The position numbers and the translations under genes were made by a program. Under the pieces are notes generated by a model, which saw only the letters and a list, made by a program, of their open reading frames with translations, was not told the DNA's origin and searched no databases. DNA of 64,000 bases from Phylloscopus collybita (lineage: Eukaryota; Chordata; Aves; Passeriformes; Phylloscopidae): assembly GCA_027886175.1 (NCBI GenBank), contig JAJNNQ010000040.1:23704001-23768000 (forward strand), read 5' to 3'. Positions within the stretch are counted from its first letter, which is position 1, and every line of letters starts with the position of its first letter. Shown here piece after piece: positions 11,583-25,100 of this stretch.

Positions 11583-14500
11583 GTTAATGTAGCAATCTGT
11601 AACTACTGATACGTAAATTGTTTTGATTCACAAACTTCATCGTGAAATGGTCAAAAAACCTTCACTCACTTGTTGCAGCTGCCACTCTTACTATGTAGAT
11701 CTTGCCTCGCCATTTACCTTAGGTGATATGAACTTGTTGGCAAAGTTTTGCAGTTCCTGTCAGCCAGCTCTGTTCCACTATGTGGAGCTAAATTGAAAAG
11801 GCAGAATTTGGGGTTGTTGACCAGATTCTACCCTACCCAGATTCTCTGCTTCTACTAAACTATTTTGGCACTATTCCCATCAGTAGTCTCTTTGTTAATA
11901 AGAAAGGAATGAAAAAATTTCCTTCTATAAGTACAGGCTCAGGAACAATCCAGTGCTGCACACATGATTCTGATGAAGCTGGCAAAATCAAAATGAAAAA
12001 CACTGTATTAGTAACGCACATCTGGCCATTGCTGTGATGTGCCAGCAACATAAATGATAAGTACAAAGTAAAGAGGTTTGTTAAATTAAATAATCCTTAA
12101 ACTACATGAACAATGAATTCAGTTTGGCTAACCACAGGGAGACAAGAGCCTATTCTGAGAAAAGGCAGGAAAGATGCTCAGCGTGTACTCAGCAAATAAA
12201 TGTTTTCCTAGAACATATAAACGGAGAGATTTGCTTATCCTTCTGTATATAAAAAGAATTCCTACTGATACCACATATGTTTACATCAAGCACAGACTAA
12301 TTTTGTGCATTGGCCACATTAAGCCTTCCTTGCCTTTAATGACACACACTATAAAAGAATTCTGCAAGTAACATAAATCTCTAATTTTTTTTTTAGCTCT
12401 TTAGCTAATATGCTTGCTATTATTTGCAGGGGGAAAAAAAAAAACCAAAACACTTCAGCCAAAGAAAATCAGACTGCCCTTTCTTCCTTCCTCTCCTTCC
12501 TCCAGATGAAAAATCAAATACTGAATTACGCAGGTGAAGGCTTTAGCCAACAGTTTCAACATCACGAAAACAAGAGTCATCACAGTTAGCATGGCTGTGA
12601 GGTATTCTATCCAAAATATAGAACAAATAATCAGTATTTTCCCCTTAGAAGGAACTCTTCTGTTGTCAGATTTTGAATCCCTGAAACAATGGATAGCGCC
12701 ACAACTTCAAAAGGATTATATGAAAAACAGAGTATTTGTCAAAAAAAGGACAACAGATCCTAAGTAGACCATAGGCATGTCATTATGAAACATTTTGATC
12801 TCTTGCTGACCTTGACGCATTTGTGCTGGGAGTAAACCTCTTCAGTACTCTCGAGATCAAACGGGCATATTTCCTGAATGCTATACTAATACAAACATTT
12901 TTTGAGGAAAAATAAATAATTGAAACAAAACCAACTCTATGAAATTTGGTACTATTGATATAACTGGAAAAAATATACAGTGGTTTGAATCAGTCTTTCA
13001 TTTTCTTACTATATATTTAGCCTAGCATTTGCCTCACCCTAAATTCACTCTCCTCCTTCTATTGTCCAAACCTGTACACTATTATCGTAGTTTGGAGGGA
13101 GCTGCCCATGATTAACATAGTTCTGAGCTGCTTTGAAGGTGAATTATGTGAGATTGTTTGAGATGCAGCATCCCTTTTTTCCAGGCTTGGCTCTTTCCAA
13201 GAGCCTTTATTGAATCCCTTTTGATGTGATTGTCTGCATATCAGCAGTGAATAGTGCAAAACTGAAGAAGGGCAGAAACTCAGGCAGCATTAATACATTC
13301 TTTGGGCAGTTTTACAGTATCCACTACTTCAAAGATCATATCCAATGCTTTAAATACCTATTGCAACCCCCAACAGAGACAGTGAGAATCACACCCCAGG
13401 AACAATCTTTTCCTATTTTCTTACCATGACAATATGCCCTTTAAACTTCATAGTCACATTACCACCCTCCTTTCCACATGGACCTCAGGTTCCTGTCCCA
13501 ATATAGTGAGGAAGAGCTTCCATCTCTTACACTGAAATGCTGATGCCAAGCCCTTTTTCTCAGTCCACATGGAGCTGTGGTTTTCCAGACACACTGGCAG
13601 TACAGCTGTCAGTCCTCAGTCTTGCAGGGGGTGTGTGTCTGCAACCTTAGCTGTCCAGTCACATCTGCCCTTTCCTTCTCTCTCTGAGTGAAAGGTGACG
13701 CACAAACTTAGCAAAGAAAAGATCCCACAAACTAAGACCTTGCAATAGAAAAGGAAGCAGCCAAGAAATTCAAGTTGAGTAGTCTTGGGAGAGGATATCC
13801 ACTTCCAGGTTGGCACTTCCCACACCCAAACTCCAGTGAATGCAGACTCCAGGTCAGCTCTAGAGCTGGCTATGGGCCACTATGACTCTCACTATGATTC
13901 ACAGCCTGGTGTCGGACCCTATTTTGTGAAAGGAAGGATGGGTTTTGTACTGGTAAGAGCACAGTGGCCCTGTCTCTGTCAGAACATTTGTTCTGCCCTT
14001 TTGCTTTGAAGGTGTCCTCTCTGATTGAGGACCGTTTATCTGGGATGCACTGGATCAACATTATATGGCCAGCATTGTCTCCTGGTCCTTTCCTTGTCTC
14101 TCTGAAATACCTGAGGTGTACGAGGTGAGAGTTCACACTTGCAGAGTGCAGCCCCTGGGTTGTACAGCCAGTACAGGATACTCTGCACTGCCATGGACAG
14201 ATATTGTGTTATAACATAGGGCCAACTAACTAGGAGAGTATTCCAAACACTGAAGCTCTACTCAGGCTAAGATTAATTAGCGAAGATATGATGGCATTTT
14301 TTATATACAGTTTTGAATAGAATCATTATCCAGATGAATAATTAACAAAAGTTAAGGGATGCATACTGCTTTCCTGTATTTTTAATTGTGTATTTAAATC
14401 TCTTGTTTCAGTAGCCACAGACAATGGTGGTGAATCGTAGTGTTTGAAAAATATTTCGCTTCTTAATTCCGACAAAAATATGAAGTCCAACAGGTTGTAC

Positions 14501-15462
14501 TAGATAATTTGCAAATATTAAGACAATACATTCTTCATCCTGAAGCCCTTTTGAAAAATGAAAACCAAAAAAAAAGGAACAGGACCAAATATAAGAGACA
14601 ATGACAGATTCCTTGAAAAATTTCTACCCAGCCATCTCTGGCTTTAAAAAATGTTTAAATGGGCTTATTTTGGCGGGGGATAAGTTTGAAAAATGAGTGA
14701 ACCAGGGAAGGTGGGAGCTGAAAGAAGCAGTAAGAAACTGCAGAAGACAGACACTGTCAGTTGAATAATCCAGAAATGAGTATTTTCTGCAGCTGTTTGG
14801 CCACACTGAGTCACTGGTAGGTTCCAACTGCATCTTTTCCCCATGAAAATCTGTTTGTGCATCACTGAGGAAATGCCACGCAGATCTTTGTATCTCTAGT
14901 GCTAATGTCCCCACGACCCGCACCAGTATGGCAGTGACTTTATAAGCAGTTTCCATTCTCTGGGTATAGAGGCAGCATCAGTCTCCAAATCAAATAGGAA
15001 ATAAATAAACAGGTCACTATAGTAATCACAGTTCACCTGTGCTCTGCACCATATTTGTATTACATTGAAGAATGCAGATGTTGTGCAAATTAACATAATA
15101 CCGATTCAGTGTTGTTTAACACTTGCTAAGCAGAAAGATTCATTACTAACATTTGTAAAAATCTTCAGGACAAAGGCACAATAAAATGTTATATTTAGAT
15201 TAATTAACTATGTTGTAGATATTTAACACTAGTAATTTAATTTTTAGCTTAGAGCTTTATTACAGTTCCTAAGACTTAAGATATTCAGAGTGGGTGCAAA
15301 ATTTTTGACTTGTGCCAGGTTTCAAAGCTACCAAAATAGAGGGGATTTCTGCAATGATGATAAATAAAAAAAAAAAATTATTTTAAATCAAGTGACATAA
15401 ACCAAATAGTAAGTATTAGATACTTGCACTGCTAATGCAGAACAAGCAACAATCTTTTACAT
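11583..15462. other. AT-rich non-coding stretch
   Basis: I see no recognisable gene or repeat. Short pyrimidine-rich patches occur, for example near 12480-12505. Several open frames of 60-110 codons at 13616-14956 lie on both strands, resemble no known protein and overlap each other. Confidence 0.55.
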
Positions 15463-15536
15463 TAAAAAACAACAACAACAAAAAAAAAAAAAAACAAAAA
15501 AAAAACAAAAAAAAAAAAAAAAACAAAAAAAAAAAC
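15463..15536 (+). repeat. A-rich tract with interspersed C
   Basis: A CAACAACAACA start is followed by long A runs broken by single C residues. It could be an expanded poly(A)/(CAA)n tract. No retrogene body is evident upstream. Confidence 0.92.
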
Positions 15537-17847
15537 CATGCAGCTCTGGCATAGATATCTAACTGCTTAACTTAAACTTTGCTTCCTAGTTGTGGTGTGG
15601 GGAATGAAGGATGAATGAAGCAATTAGCAAGAACATGCAATCATTCTGGGATTCATGCCCTGAAGCATGATTTAGGTCAAGAGTCCAGAAGAACTCAAAA
15701 AAACCTTGGACATGTGTGGGTAGGAAGAACATCCAAAATAAGCATTTCTAAAAGCCCAAAGGAGTTTGTGGACGGAGTTAGGCTTCAAGGCAGATCAACA
15801 TCTAACAAACATGAGTTAAGAAGAACATTGCTGTGGCCAGTGGATTCTGTAACATTTTCTGAGGCAGCTGATAGAGGTCCCTGTCAGAAACAGCATGCTG
15901 AACTACCAGCTATTGGCACGACTGTATATGCCACTCTCAGATTTCTTGCTGCAAAGGGGAGATCTGTTTTCAAATGTCCCAAAATCCAAAGTAAACATTT
16001 CTCATGGTATTGAAGCTAGGAAAAGTATTTCTAAAGGGCTACTTGGTGCCTGTTTGTATTTCTCTTTGAAAACTGACTGTTATCTTTGTTTTCTTCTGTT
16101 ATATCACATGAAAAAAAATCCTAAAATGCATGAGATCTTTCCCATGTAAACAAATTGTTCCTTCCAGAGGAATGTTTTATGATGACAGGGTATGTGAAAT
16201 GGTCTTAGTGATCATGTGGTGAGATCATGAGACAGTCTTCATGGAGTTGAATGCAGTCTACTCAAATGCTTTTGGGATCCCCATGATAGAACATTGGTGG
16301 AAAGCAAAACCACAAGCACTGAGCAAACCAGACTTTCTCCACCTCCTGACTTTTTCAGGGCCTACAGCTTTGGTATAAAAAGTATACAAAATTGTTGTTA
16401 CTAAAACTAATTTAGCAGATAATTACACAGGGTTTAAATGGTTTAAAAATGGCATAATTTGGGTAGTATGGTCATTTTTAAACAGTTCTGACAAATTACC
16501 CTGGGATGCAAATAAATTCTCTACAGCTGTCAGAAATCTTAGCCTCTATTCACACACTTCAGCGATTGTTTCTGCCCAGCAGTTCATGGAGGGAGGTGAC
16601 ACAGGAAATGCCAATATTGAGCTACAGCAGCTGATTTTTCAACCATTTTTCACAGAGATAGAAAGCGTTCCTATGGAGTTTAGAAAATCTTTTACTCGGG
16701 CTGTTTGTTTTGTTAACAAAGGAAGCAGACTGGTGTTTAAAATTCAGTATCTTTGTTTCATTTCTCAAAAAAGTAATGTGATCACCATATCTACAGATAC
16801 ATTACAAGAAAAAGATCCCAAAAAGAGAAAAAGAAACAAAAATCAATCCTGTTCAGTACTTTTTAAATATCAACTGTGCTAAGGCAAAACAAAAATGGTA
16901 TGGGTCTTGTCTTAAAGAAATGGAGCCAATGTGAATATCCTGTGAACTCTGAAAGAGCAATTAATTTACATTTGGATGCTCTGATTTAATTGCATTAGCA
17001 TATGCTGTGAGAAAATGATAATTTTCAATATCCACTAATTTCTCAAATAAAACAATTTTTAAAAGTAATTTAGACCAGAACCCAATTTTCTTTTTCATGG
17101 AAATAGTGGGGGGACAGGGAGGGGGGAAGCAGGTATGAATTAACATTATTTTTTTAAAAATTTAGAATAAAAATTATTCTTTCGGAGTTTTTGGAAAGAG
17201 CCACTCAAAAGGTGTTCAGAGCCTGAGAAATCTAAAGTTAGGCTGCAGTAGCTGCAGAACTGTGACTTTCAGCGTGGGCAATATAAGTTAAAACTCAGTG
17301 GTTCAAACAGCATGGACCAGTTCATTGATCTTACTGGCATTTAACCCATCATGCCATATATTAGGCCAAAGGATGTCTGAAAAACCCACCTCCACAGATA
17401 TAAATCTGTTCAAGGCAATTATCAGTAGTGCATAGATCTCTTCTTCTTAGTGATCTTCAGTGACAACAACAGCAGACAATTTTGATTGCTCTGCTTATGC
17501 CCTCTACTTCATCATCTGGCCATCCTAACACACTACCTAAGCACTTGAACAGTAAAAGTTCAGTTTACCATACACATTCAAGACTTATATGGATCCCATG
17601 AGTCATCAAAGCATAGGAATAGTGGTGGGCTTCTTACAGAGAATCAGAAGACCAAAGCATAGGCACAGATTTAGCACCTGTATTTAGTCACCATTACCTG
17701 TGATAGAGCTGCTGCCTTGGTTACTGTGTCTGCAGTCAATTGTGAAGGAAAATGGATGTGTTTGATTAACACCTTGGGATCTGTAAAGTAATGGTTTTAA
17801 TATATACTTCAATGCCAAAGATAATAGCCTATTTATAAACCTATTTA

Positions 17848-17911
17848 GGTTTATAAATAAAATATATATATCATATATATCTTAATATATAATATATAAA
17901 ATAAATAAAGC
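17848..17911. repeat. AT-rich simple repeat
   Basis: TATATA, ATATAA and AAATAAA words alternate irregularly, forming a locally self-complementary AT tract. Confidence 0.8.
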
Positions 17912-18273
17912 TATTTAGATTCCCTGACACCTCCCATTTAATGTGTTTTCTTTCCAGGTATTTGTATCATTACCAAGCTTCAATCATTTTAGATAAAATT
18001 CTCCATCTTCATTGGATGAGTTTTAAATTTTTTGTTTGTTTATTTTGGGTATATTACAGCAAAAATACCTTGACTGCTTTCAAGGACAAGGTTATGGAAA
18101 AAGAAGTTTTGTCTATGTGAACTGATTCCAGTGACCTTAAACTGAGTGTTTCACATTTCAGATTAAAACCTGGGACAGAGGGAGGAATAAGCACACTTTA
18201 TATCAAGGATGTGCTTTTGGCATCCCTCTGAAATCTGACCCTAGTTGATTAAGTTTCATACTGTTTGGGGGTG

Positions 18274-18275
<2 letters not shown>

Positions 18276-18307
<32 letters not shown>
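18276..18307 (+). repeat. (GT)16 dinucleotide microsatellite
   Basis: There are sixteen uninterrupted GT units, preceded by a short G-rich lead and followed by degenerate GT-rich sequence. It is likely to be polymorphic in length. Confidence 0.97.
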
Positions 18308-18310
<3 letters not shown>

Positions 18311-18695
18311 TATGTGGAGAAGGAAGTGCACACCTGTTCAACAGATTAAGATTTTAACAGTTTAATTCCCCAGAGGTGCCATCCCTAAGGGGCTGCACAT
18401 GATGCTACCATGACTTGTGCTCCAAGTACAAAGTCTGAGCATCTAAACTGAGGTCAGCAATTTCTTTAGGTCTCTCAGTAATACCCCTTGATTTAGGGAG
18501 CCAAAAATAGAGGGGAAAAAAAGTTAGTGAAGAGAGGGGAGTAAATTGTGATAGGAGTAAGTCATGGGGCACTACTGAGTGGAAATAAGAGATGAGATAG
18601 GCTATGAAAACTGGGTTCAGAGGGCAAGGATAAGGATTGTCAATATAATTATATTTACTGATGCAGTAAAGACAGTCTTGGACAAGAGGGTTAAT

Positions 18696-18820
18696 AAATT
18701 TAAGATAAGAATACCTACCACCTTAAATTTTAATATTTTATAGCCTCATGCCATAATAAGAAATTTAAGATAAGAATACCTACCACCTTAAATTTTAATA
18801 TTTTATAGCCTCATGTCATA
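18696..18820 (+). repeat. 65-bp direct tandem duplication
   Basis: The block at 18696-18760 is repeated from 18761. About 60 positions align with one mismatch (GCCATAAT against GTCATAAT) before the copies diverge. The near identity in otherwise decayed sequence points to a recent duplication or a short variable minisatellite, though an assembly artefact is possible. Confidence 0.95.
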
Positions 18821-20429
18821 ATTTTAATTTTTTTAATATATCTTTGTATGCAATTTTTTGTAGAGATAAGAATATTTCACATAGCTCTGTTTCACTCCCC
18901 TTCAACCTAAACCTCAATTTATTTATCTGCTGAAGCAAGTTTTGATAAGAAAACATGAATAGCTTTCAGTTAACATCTAAGAGAGACTTCTGTCTCTCAG
19001 CAATGACAAGAAATGTTATTTTACAAACAAATGTTCAAACACTCTGAATCATTGTAAATTACTTTATTTGAGTCATTGAAAATGGGCAAGTACTGTGAAC
19101 GATATATAAATTTTAAACCTGACCACTTCAGGTTTAAAGAACTTCAATGCTTTGCAAGCAATTTCAGAACAAGAAGTGTAGGGCAGCACAATTCAAATGG
19201 ATTCAAGTTCGGACAGTGACTTCACCAAGAAACACCCCATACTTCAAAAAAGAGAAACTGCATGGCCCTGATTTAAAATCTCCATTGAGGTTTGGTCCTC
19301 GGTTATTCACCACAGAGAAGTCTGTGCCAAAACTGGTTCAAGTGTTCAAACTGGAACCAGCATGAGGATAAAGTTACCTATACGTCAGCCCAGTGTCAAT
19401 CACTGCTGCTGCTCCCAGAGATATCTTTAAATACTATCTTTTTAATAGTTTTTCTCTTCTGATCTTGATCTCAGGAAGATCAGTTTTTGGACTCTGAGGG
19501 TGATCTGACAAGCAATTTGACTTGACTATACCTCCCCATGCACAGCTTCAGAAACTGCTGTTGGACATGCTTGGTGTCCGCTTCATCAAATGATGGGAAG
19601 AATCATTTCAGTCTTTCACAAAACTGATTCCAACAAAGCATGATACCACTGAGTATTTTGATATTATTAAATGTTGTTAATAAAGCGGCTGCTGGAATTC
19701 CAGAGTTCCATAGACGCGATTCTTCTTTTATTAACATCCCTGATCTCTGAATACCTCATGGAGAACATGTCCTTGAAGAACATCATACTATGATGCAAAC
19801 TGAAGAGTTAAGTAGCGTTGGACCATTCCTTCCACTTCAAGATGTCCCTAAGGTGTAGCAATTATCTGCTGTCTTATGCCTTTAGAATGCTGCTCATCCT
19901 CACCTATGCCCTACTGGTAGATGTTTTTAGGTTTTCTTTTCTCCTAAGTCACCCTGCTACCCATATTTGCAGTAATAGAGAATGCTGCAACCAGAATCCC
20001 CAGTGCTTTTCTTCCCCAGTACTTAAGTCTTATATTGTTAAATACTGCAGAGCAAAATATCTGTGTCAGATAAAATGTAACCAAATAAAATAGACACTAC
20101 ACTCAGATAAATTAATGGTTATTAAAGTGTTTGTGTGATCTAGATTTTAAAAGGCTAACTGCCATGGTTTTGTCTGTGACCTGTTTTTTATGAGAAAGAG
20201 AGAAAAAACATTAAACACGAAAATTTCTTGTTGAAAAGCTGTTCAGAGTACCAACTTCTCTGTTTTTCTCTGGAAAAAGCTAAAAAGAGCTCCCTAATAT
20301 AAGCATAAGGTAAATTGATATTGGTAGCATTTTCTGTATGCTTTGTTGACTGTACTGATGAGAAGAATAACAGTGAAGACAAAGATAATGGTAAAAAATA
20401 TCTTCAAATATAAAACGCGAGAAGTCTAC

Positions 20430-20541
20430 TAAAAAAAGAAAAGAACTAACAAAAACAAACAGAAAAACCCCAACCAAAAAAAATCAATAAACCAAAACAA
20501 ACAAAACACCCCAAACCAAACAAAAAAACCCAAACCCAAAT
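20430..20541 (+). repeat. A/C-rich low-complexity tract
   Basis: About 110 bases are almost free of G and T, with AAAC, AACCCC and CAAAC words. There is no fixed period. Similar but shorter tracts occur elsewhere in the window. Confidence 0.85.
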
Positions 20542-21083
20542 ACCTAGCTTTTAAAAATAATGAAGTTAACAAGAAATCCAGAGCAATATAGGAAATTAGC
20601 TACCTTAAGACTGCCAAAAATCAATCTACTTCTATTGCTCTTTAAAAGTAAGTCAAGGTGGATTGTTATGATGACTTACACCAACCAATATAGGGTCCAA
20701 GACTGGTCAGAAAATAAAAAAAAGAGACAGATTTAAGATGCAGGAAATGGGCTTCAAGTAGCATCTGAAGGCACTGCATATAATTCAAAGGATAATCATT
20801 CCAGCAGAGGAAGGCTTTAAGGCTATCAACTTGTCTGGCACTTTTTGTAAGCATTAAATTACCTTAAACAATCAGTAAAATCTTTTTTTTTTTTTCATGA
20901 GGTGATATGCAAGTGATAAAACCCTGACTGATCCAAGTCCAGTAATGTATCATAAGAAAGAAATGTATCATTTGCAAAAGAAAACGGAAACAGGAATATC
21001 TAAACATTTAAACCCTCTAATCCTCTTTGTTTGGGGACTGTGAATTTGGTTTTAGTCATGCAATTAATTTTACACAGGAACAA

Positions 21084-21412
21084 CGATTACCTTCCCGCAG
21101 GATGACACAAAGCGTCGCTCTGAGAGGTCACCAAATCCTGTCTCACTTTGTACATTTGCTTTTATTGGCTCTCCATGCCACCTCCAGCACCAGGAAGCAG
21201 ATGGGACTTCCTTTCCATCCGGCTGCCAAGCAGGAAATGTTTGACTCCTCGACAGCCATGAGCAGACAGCCAAGAGCTGTGGTGGAAGAGCAGGACAGGA
21301 GCTGACAGCGCTCAGGCCCTGCAGTCACTTCTGACTGGCGGCCCGTCAGGATCGCATGTGCGCTCGGCCCTCCGACCCAAAACTGAGCGTTCGTCAAGAT
21401 TAGAGATGTCGA
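21084..21412. promoter_or_regulatory. CpG-rich patch, possible regulatory element
   Basis: I count 16 CpG dinucleotides in about 330 bp, ten of them between 21309 and 21412, while the surrounding DNA is AT-rich and almost free of CpG. An ATTGG (inverted CCAAT box) lies at 21174-21178. This could be a small CpG island, an enhancer, a first exon, or a GC-rich repeat I do not recognise. Open frames on both strands cross it (92 codons at 21027-21305 on +, 84 codons at 21143-21397 on -) without known motifs. The CpG enrichment is what I see; the regulatory role is inference. Confidence 0.3.
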
Positions 21413-21954
21413 CCTCAGCTACAAATGGTGGAAACGGGACTCATTAGTCTGGGAATCTATCTTGAGAAAAATCACTTGCTCATAACATCCAGATACCCAC
21501 AGTGCCAAGACCGTACTTACTCTAGACTACATCCTTCCTGTCAGCCTTGTTCTACAGCATTTTTTGATGCAAGTCTATACCACATTTTCACTGTGCAGCC
21601 CTCCCTAGTTACATTTGAAATTTGATTTTGCTTTCTTGCTATCATACATCAGTACAGGCGAGATATTTCTCATCTGGATACAATAAAAAAATGAACCAAA
21701 CTTGGGTTGGGTTCACAAATGAATAATTCTGCAAAGCATGCAAATTCAGAATGACCTATCTTGAGTACTGCAATAAAGTGTATTTCTGGAGCCTAACATG
21801 AAATTACATCTTCATTATTTTCTTTCTTACCCTTAATTCTACACTTACCCTTCTTACCCTTTTCTTTCTTACCCTTAATTCTACACAGATCTATAAATAC
21901 AAATGAAAGCATTTCTAGATGCTTTTTAAAGTACAAGCTCCCTACTCAAGGCAA
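21413..21954. other. Non-coding stretch with short direct repeat
   Basis: Apart from the repeat at 21818-21886 I see nothing recognisable here. Confidence 0.55.
21818..21886 (+). repeat. 27-bp direct repeat, period 42
   Basis: An identical 27-base pyrimidine-rich unit (core TTTCTTTCTTACCCTTAATT) occurs at 21818-21844 and 21860-21886. It is separated by 15 bases that themselves contain TTACCC words. This is a local duplication, probably by slippage. Confidence 0.92.
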
Positions 21955-22128
21955 GGACAACTAGACCAGATTGCTCAGAGGTATTTTCAGATGGGGTTTG
22001 AGCAGTCTCTCTGGGTAACTTTTTCAATGTTTGATTACACTCACTGTGAAAAGGTGTTTTCTTAAAGGGAATTTCTTGTGCTTCAATTTGTGGCCACTGC
22101 CTTTTGTGTATTCACTGGATACCCTGAA
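21955..22128 (-). mobile_element. CR1 LINE fragment, decayed
   Basis: Read on the + strand this shows the inverted CR1 phrases CTAGACCAGATTGCTCAGAG (21961-21980), CTCTCTGGGTAACTTTTTCA, CTCACTGTGAAAAGGTGTTT and TGCTTCAATTTGTGGCCACT, in the order expected for a CR1 3' region on the - strand. Divergence is high and some internal sequence is missing. It belongs to the group represented by the copy at 58985, not to that at 6105. Confidence 0.85.
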
Positions 22129-25100
22129 ATAACAACAATAAATACACACAATGCTAATAAATATACATTAAATATTAAGCTTTAATGGCATAAAGAAATA
22201 AACCATGAGTCAAAAAAGCCAGGATGTATTATACCTAAAGATGTGACACTTTTAGATTTAAGACAGGAAAAATTATTAGACCAGTTCATGTGATCCTAGA
22301 AATCAAGGCTAGAGTAGTCTCATCTGGGGGTTCCTTTATTCTGGTTTAATTTTAGGTTGTTGAAAAGGACATCTGATCTTGATAGCACAGAAGGCAAAAA
22401 TAGTTGCATATTGAATTAATTAGGAACTGGAAAACATTTTGCACTCTAAATTTCCTCCTCTTTACCCTATATTGATGGACACAAGTCCAGCTCGTTTAGG
22501 TACATAATCTTTTTATTCATGCATTTATTTTCTATGATATGTTTTGGGTTTTTTTAAAATTCACAGGCTCTGCGCTGCATATTACAAATGAGAGAAAAGA
22601 CCTCCATGAGCATCTACCTTGTCCAGTTCCCCATTAGGGTTGTTGGAAGTCTGAGCACTATATACAAGTCCTGATGAAACTCTGTTTTAAAGCTGGACTG
22701 ATTTTTCTACTTCCAGTTCTGTAGATTTTTTTACATTCATATTGTCTCCTTTATATTTCTTTGTGATGGATTCTGCCTTAGTTTCAGCCTTCTTGAATAT
22801 TGGTGAGGTCATATACGATCTGTTTTGCCTCTTAAGTAGATGCTCTGTTAGCCTAGTGTAGGCTGAGAAACGAGTGGCTGTCCATTCTCCCCCAGTGTAG
22901 ACAGATATATTTTGGGTGTATATTGAAGCAGTCTTTGTAAATGAAACATTCCATTTTCTCTACAGTCAGGAAAGAAGGTGTTTTTCAGTATCACTGGAGG
23001 CAATATCGTTAGCCAAAGCCTTTATGTGGTTTAAGCTAACTGGATCTCACCATGTATCTTTTGGGAAGACTATGATTACTTTGTGCCTCTGCATGATTTC
23101 TGCTCTATTTCCAGACCACCGATTTACACTTCTGCATTATGTAGCTTAGTGTCAACATTGATTTTATGATAAATTTTTTGGTCTGAAAGTTGCTCTGAGA
23201 ACATTAAAATCAGCTATGCTGCACCACGATCCTATTTCTTTGCATGCACCTTTTAATTACTGAAGACTAAGCAGCAGAGACTCATCAATATAATACAAAC
23301 CATAGCAGAATACAAAAATGAGCTTTAGAACATTTTTCCCCTTAATTTAAGAAAAAATACCTTGAATCAACTTACTGACCATGTAAGAGTTGAAATGAAA
23401 GTACTGGGAAATAAATTCAGCCTCCATTTAGCCATATCACAGCTATTTTTGCCTGTTTATGTTGTTAAAATATTCCCAACAGAACTGACAGCCCTGAACA
23501 AAAACAGATCAACGATTAGTATCAATTAGTTCCTTGGAATCTGGTAAAATTAAATCTTATCATGACTGCTAACAAGTCGTTATACCTGACATTCAGGTCG
23601 ATCATTGCATGAAGCACTCAGAAACTACAGTTTACACTTGTTCTAAGGTGACATATTAACAAGGTTACCATATTAACAATTTTATGCCTTGAGGAGCTGA
23701 CAAGCAGTAGTTACTGATTTTATGTGGACTATAGTTTATCTCCTTAAAAATCTCAAATAAATATCTGAAATATTTCAAGCTGCCTAGTACTGGAGAAGTG
23801 AATAATGAGACATTAATTACCTATTCATATTTCAATTTCCCTTTTCACTACATAAACACAGCTAGTTGTCAAAGAAATGTCTTAACAGTGTGTGACACTA
23901 TCTCTGTGACTATTTGCAAAGAATGGGTAAAAGATTGCAGTACTGCCCAGCAATATAACAATTCAGAGGTCCTATGATTTTGGTTTTGCCATGTTTTTCT
24001 TTCTGTAATGTAGACTCATACCTAGCAATAATTCACTTGAAGAAACGTGTTAGATGTGATTGCATACCATTATTAGGTCTCCTGCAGTATTACTTAGAAG
24101 AAATCTTAGAGAGGTAATGATGGAAACTAACAGTAGAGTTAAGATTTTACACATGTAAAATATGTGATACTGACTGGATCAGATTCTGGCAAGTTGAGAT
24201 GAAAAAATTTTCTTGATGTGGTCATAGAGAAAAACAATTCAGGTATGGTCCATCAAATTCCTTATCAAATGATAAGGACTATAGGACATCTCCATCTAAT
24301 ATGATAGCAGAACATTAAGAGAACTTTGAATATCTCTGCTGCAAGTACCTAAATTAAAAGGTATGCTAGCCAACTCCTAGAAACTCTGGACTGAGCTAAG
24401 CTCTTAAGTTCTACTACTGCAAGATTCAGTCATATCTGAAGAAGCAGAGGTTTTCCCATGAAACCCAAATTGAAATTTCACCAGTCACCTACTGTCAGCA
24501 TTTTAATATGTGAGGCAGATGTAATTTACAGAAACAGAACATTAAGAAGCTCTTCAGTTTTTCAGTGAAAATGTTTCAGAAAGCTACTATAGGTTAGTTT
24601 TGTCGTAAATGTGAAGACAAGTGCCCGAATTTATAGCCTACCCATACTTATTATTAAGTGAAATTTTTCCATATCATTTGCTCATTGATGAGCCAAGGAA
24701 GATCAATTTTAAGTCTTGCAGGGACTAATACTGGTAAAGAAGGGATACACAAGACTTTAAATGGCCTATGGTTTCATAGCCCAGTCTTCCTAAGGAAGAC
24801 ATAAAATACAGAAAAAAATTGTTGGGGTATGGTTATATTTACTCTCCAGAGGAGATAAAATAGAACTTACAATTTTCTTCTTTATGTGAGAATCCCTTCT
24901 GTTTCCATTGGCAAGACAATCCAATGGTTGATTATAAACAATTTATACTCCATTATATTTTAATGGAAATACATGTAACATTAGGAGATTGAAAAATAGG
25001 CTTCAGGTCACTTAATTGTCTTTTAGTATTCTCTATAATGAAGATTTAATTTTCCATGGGTTAGTTAAAAATGCTGAACACTTACAGTGGATCTCTATTT

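Larger units (their letters stand above)
15537..21083. other. AT-rich non-coding stretch with simple repeats
   Basis: The stretch contains the open frame 15615-16013 on the + strand (132 codons, no recognisable motif, basic and serine-rich) and several shorter frames. None has gene context, so I do not call them genes. The simple repeats inside are listed separately. The part at 19140-19740 is somewhat less AT-rich but unclassified. Confidence 0.5.

Noticed and set aside
15615..16013. 132-codon open frame on the + strand as a gene
   Set aside because: No recognisable domain, no splice or promoter context, preceded by an A-rich tract, and no family resemblance.
17108..17126. Second G-rich patch as a G-quadruplex
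   Set aside because: It has only three separate G runs (6, 3 and 6), so a quadruplex would need to split a run. Much weaker than the one at 42782.
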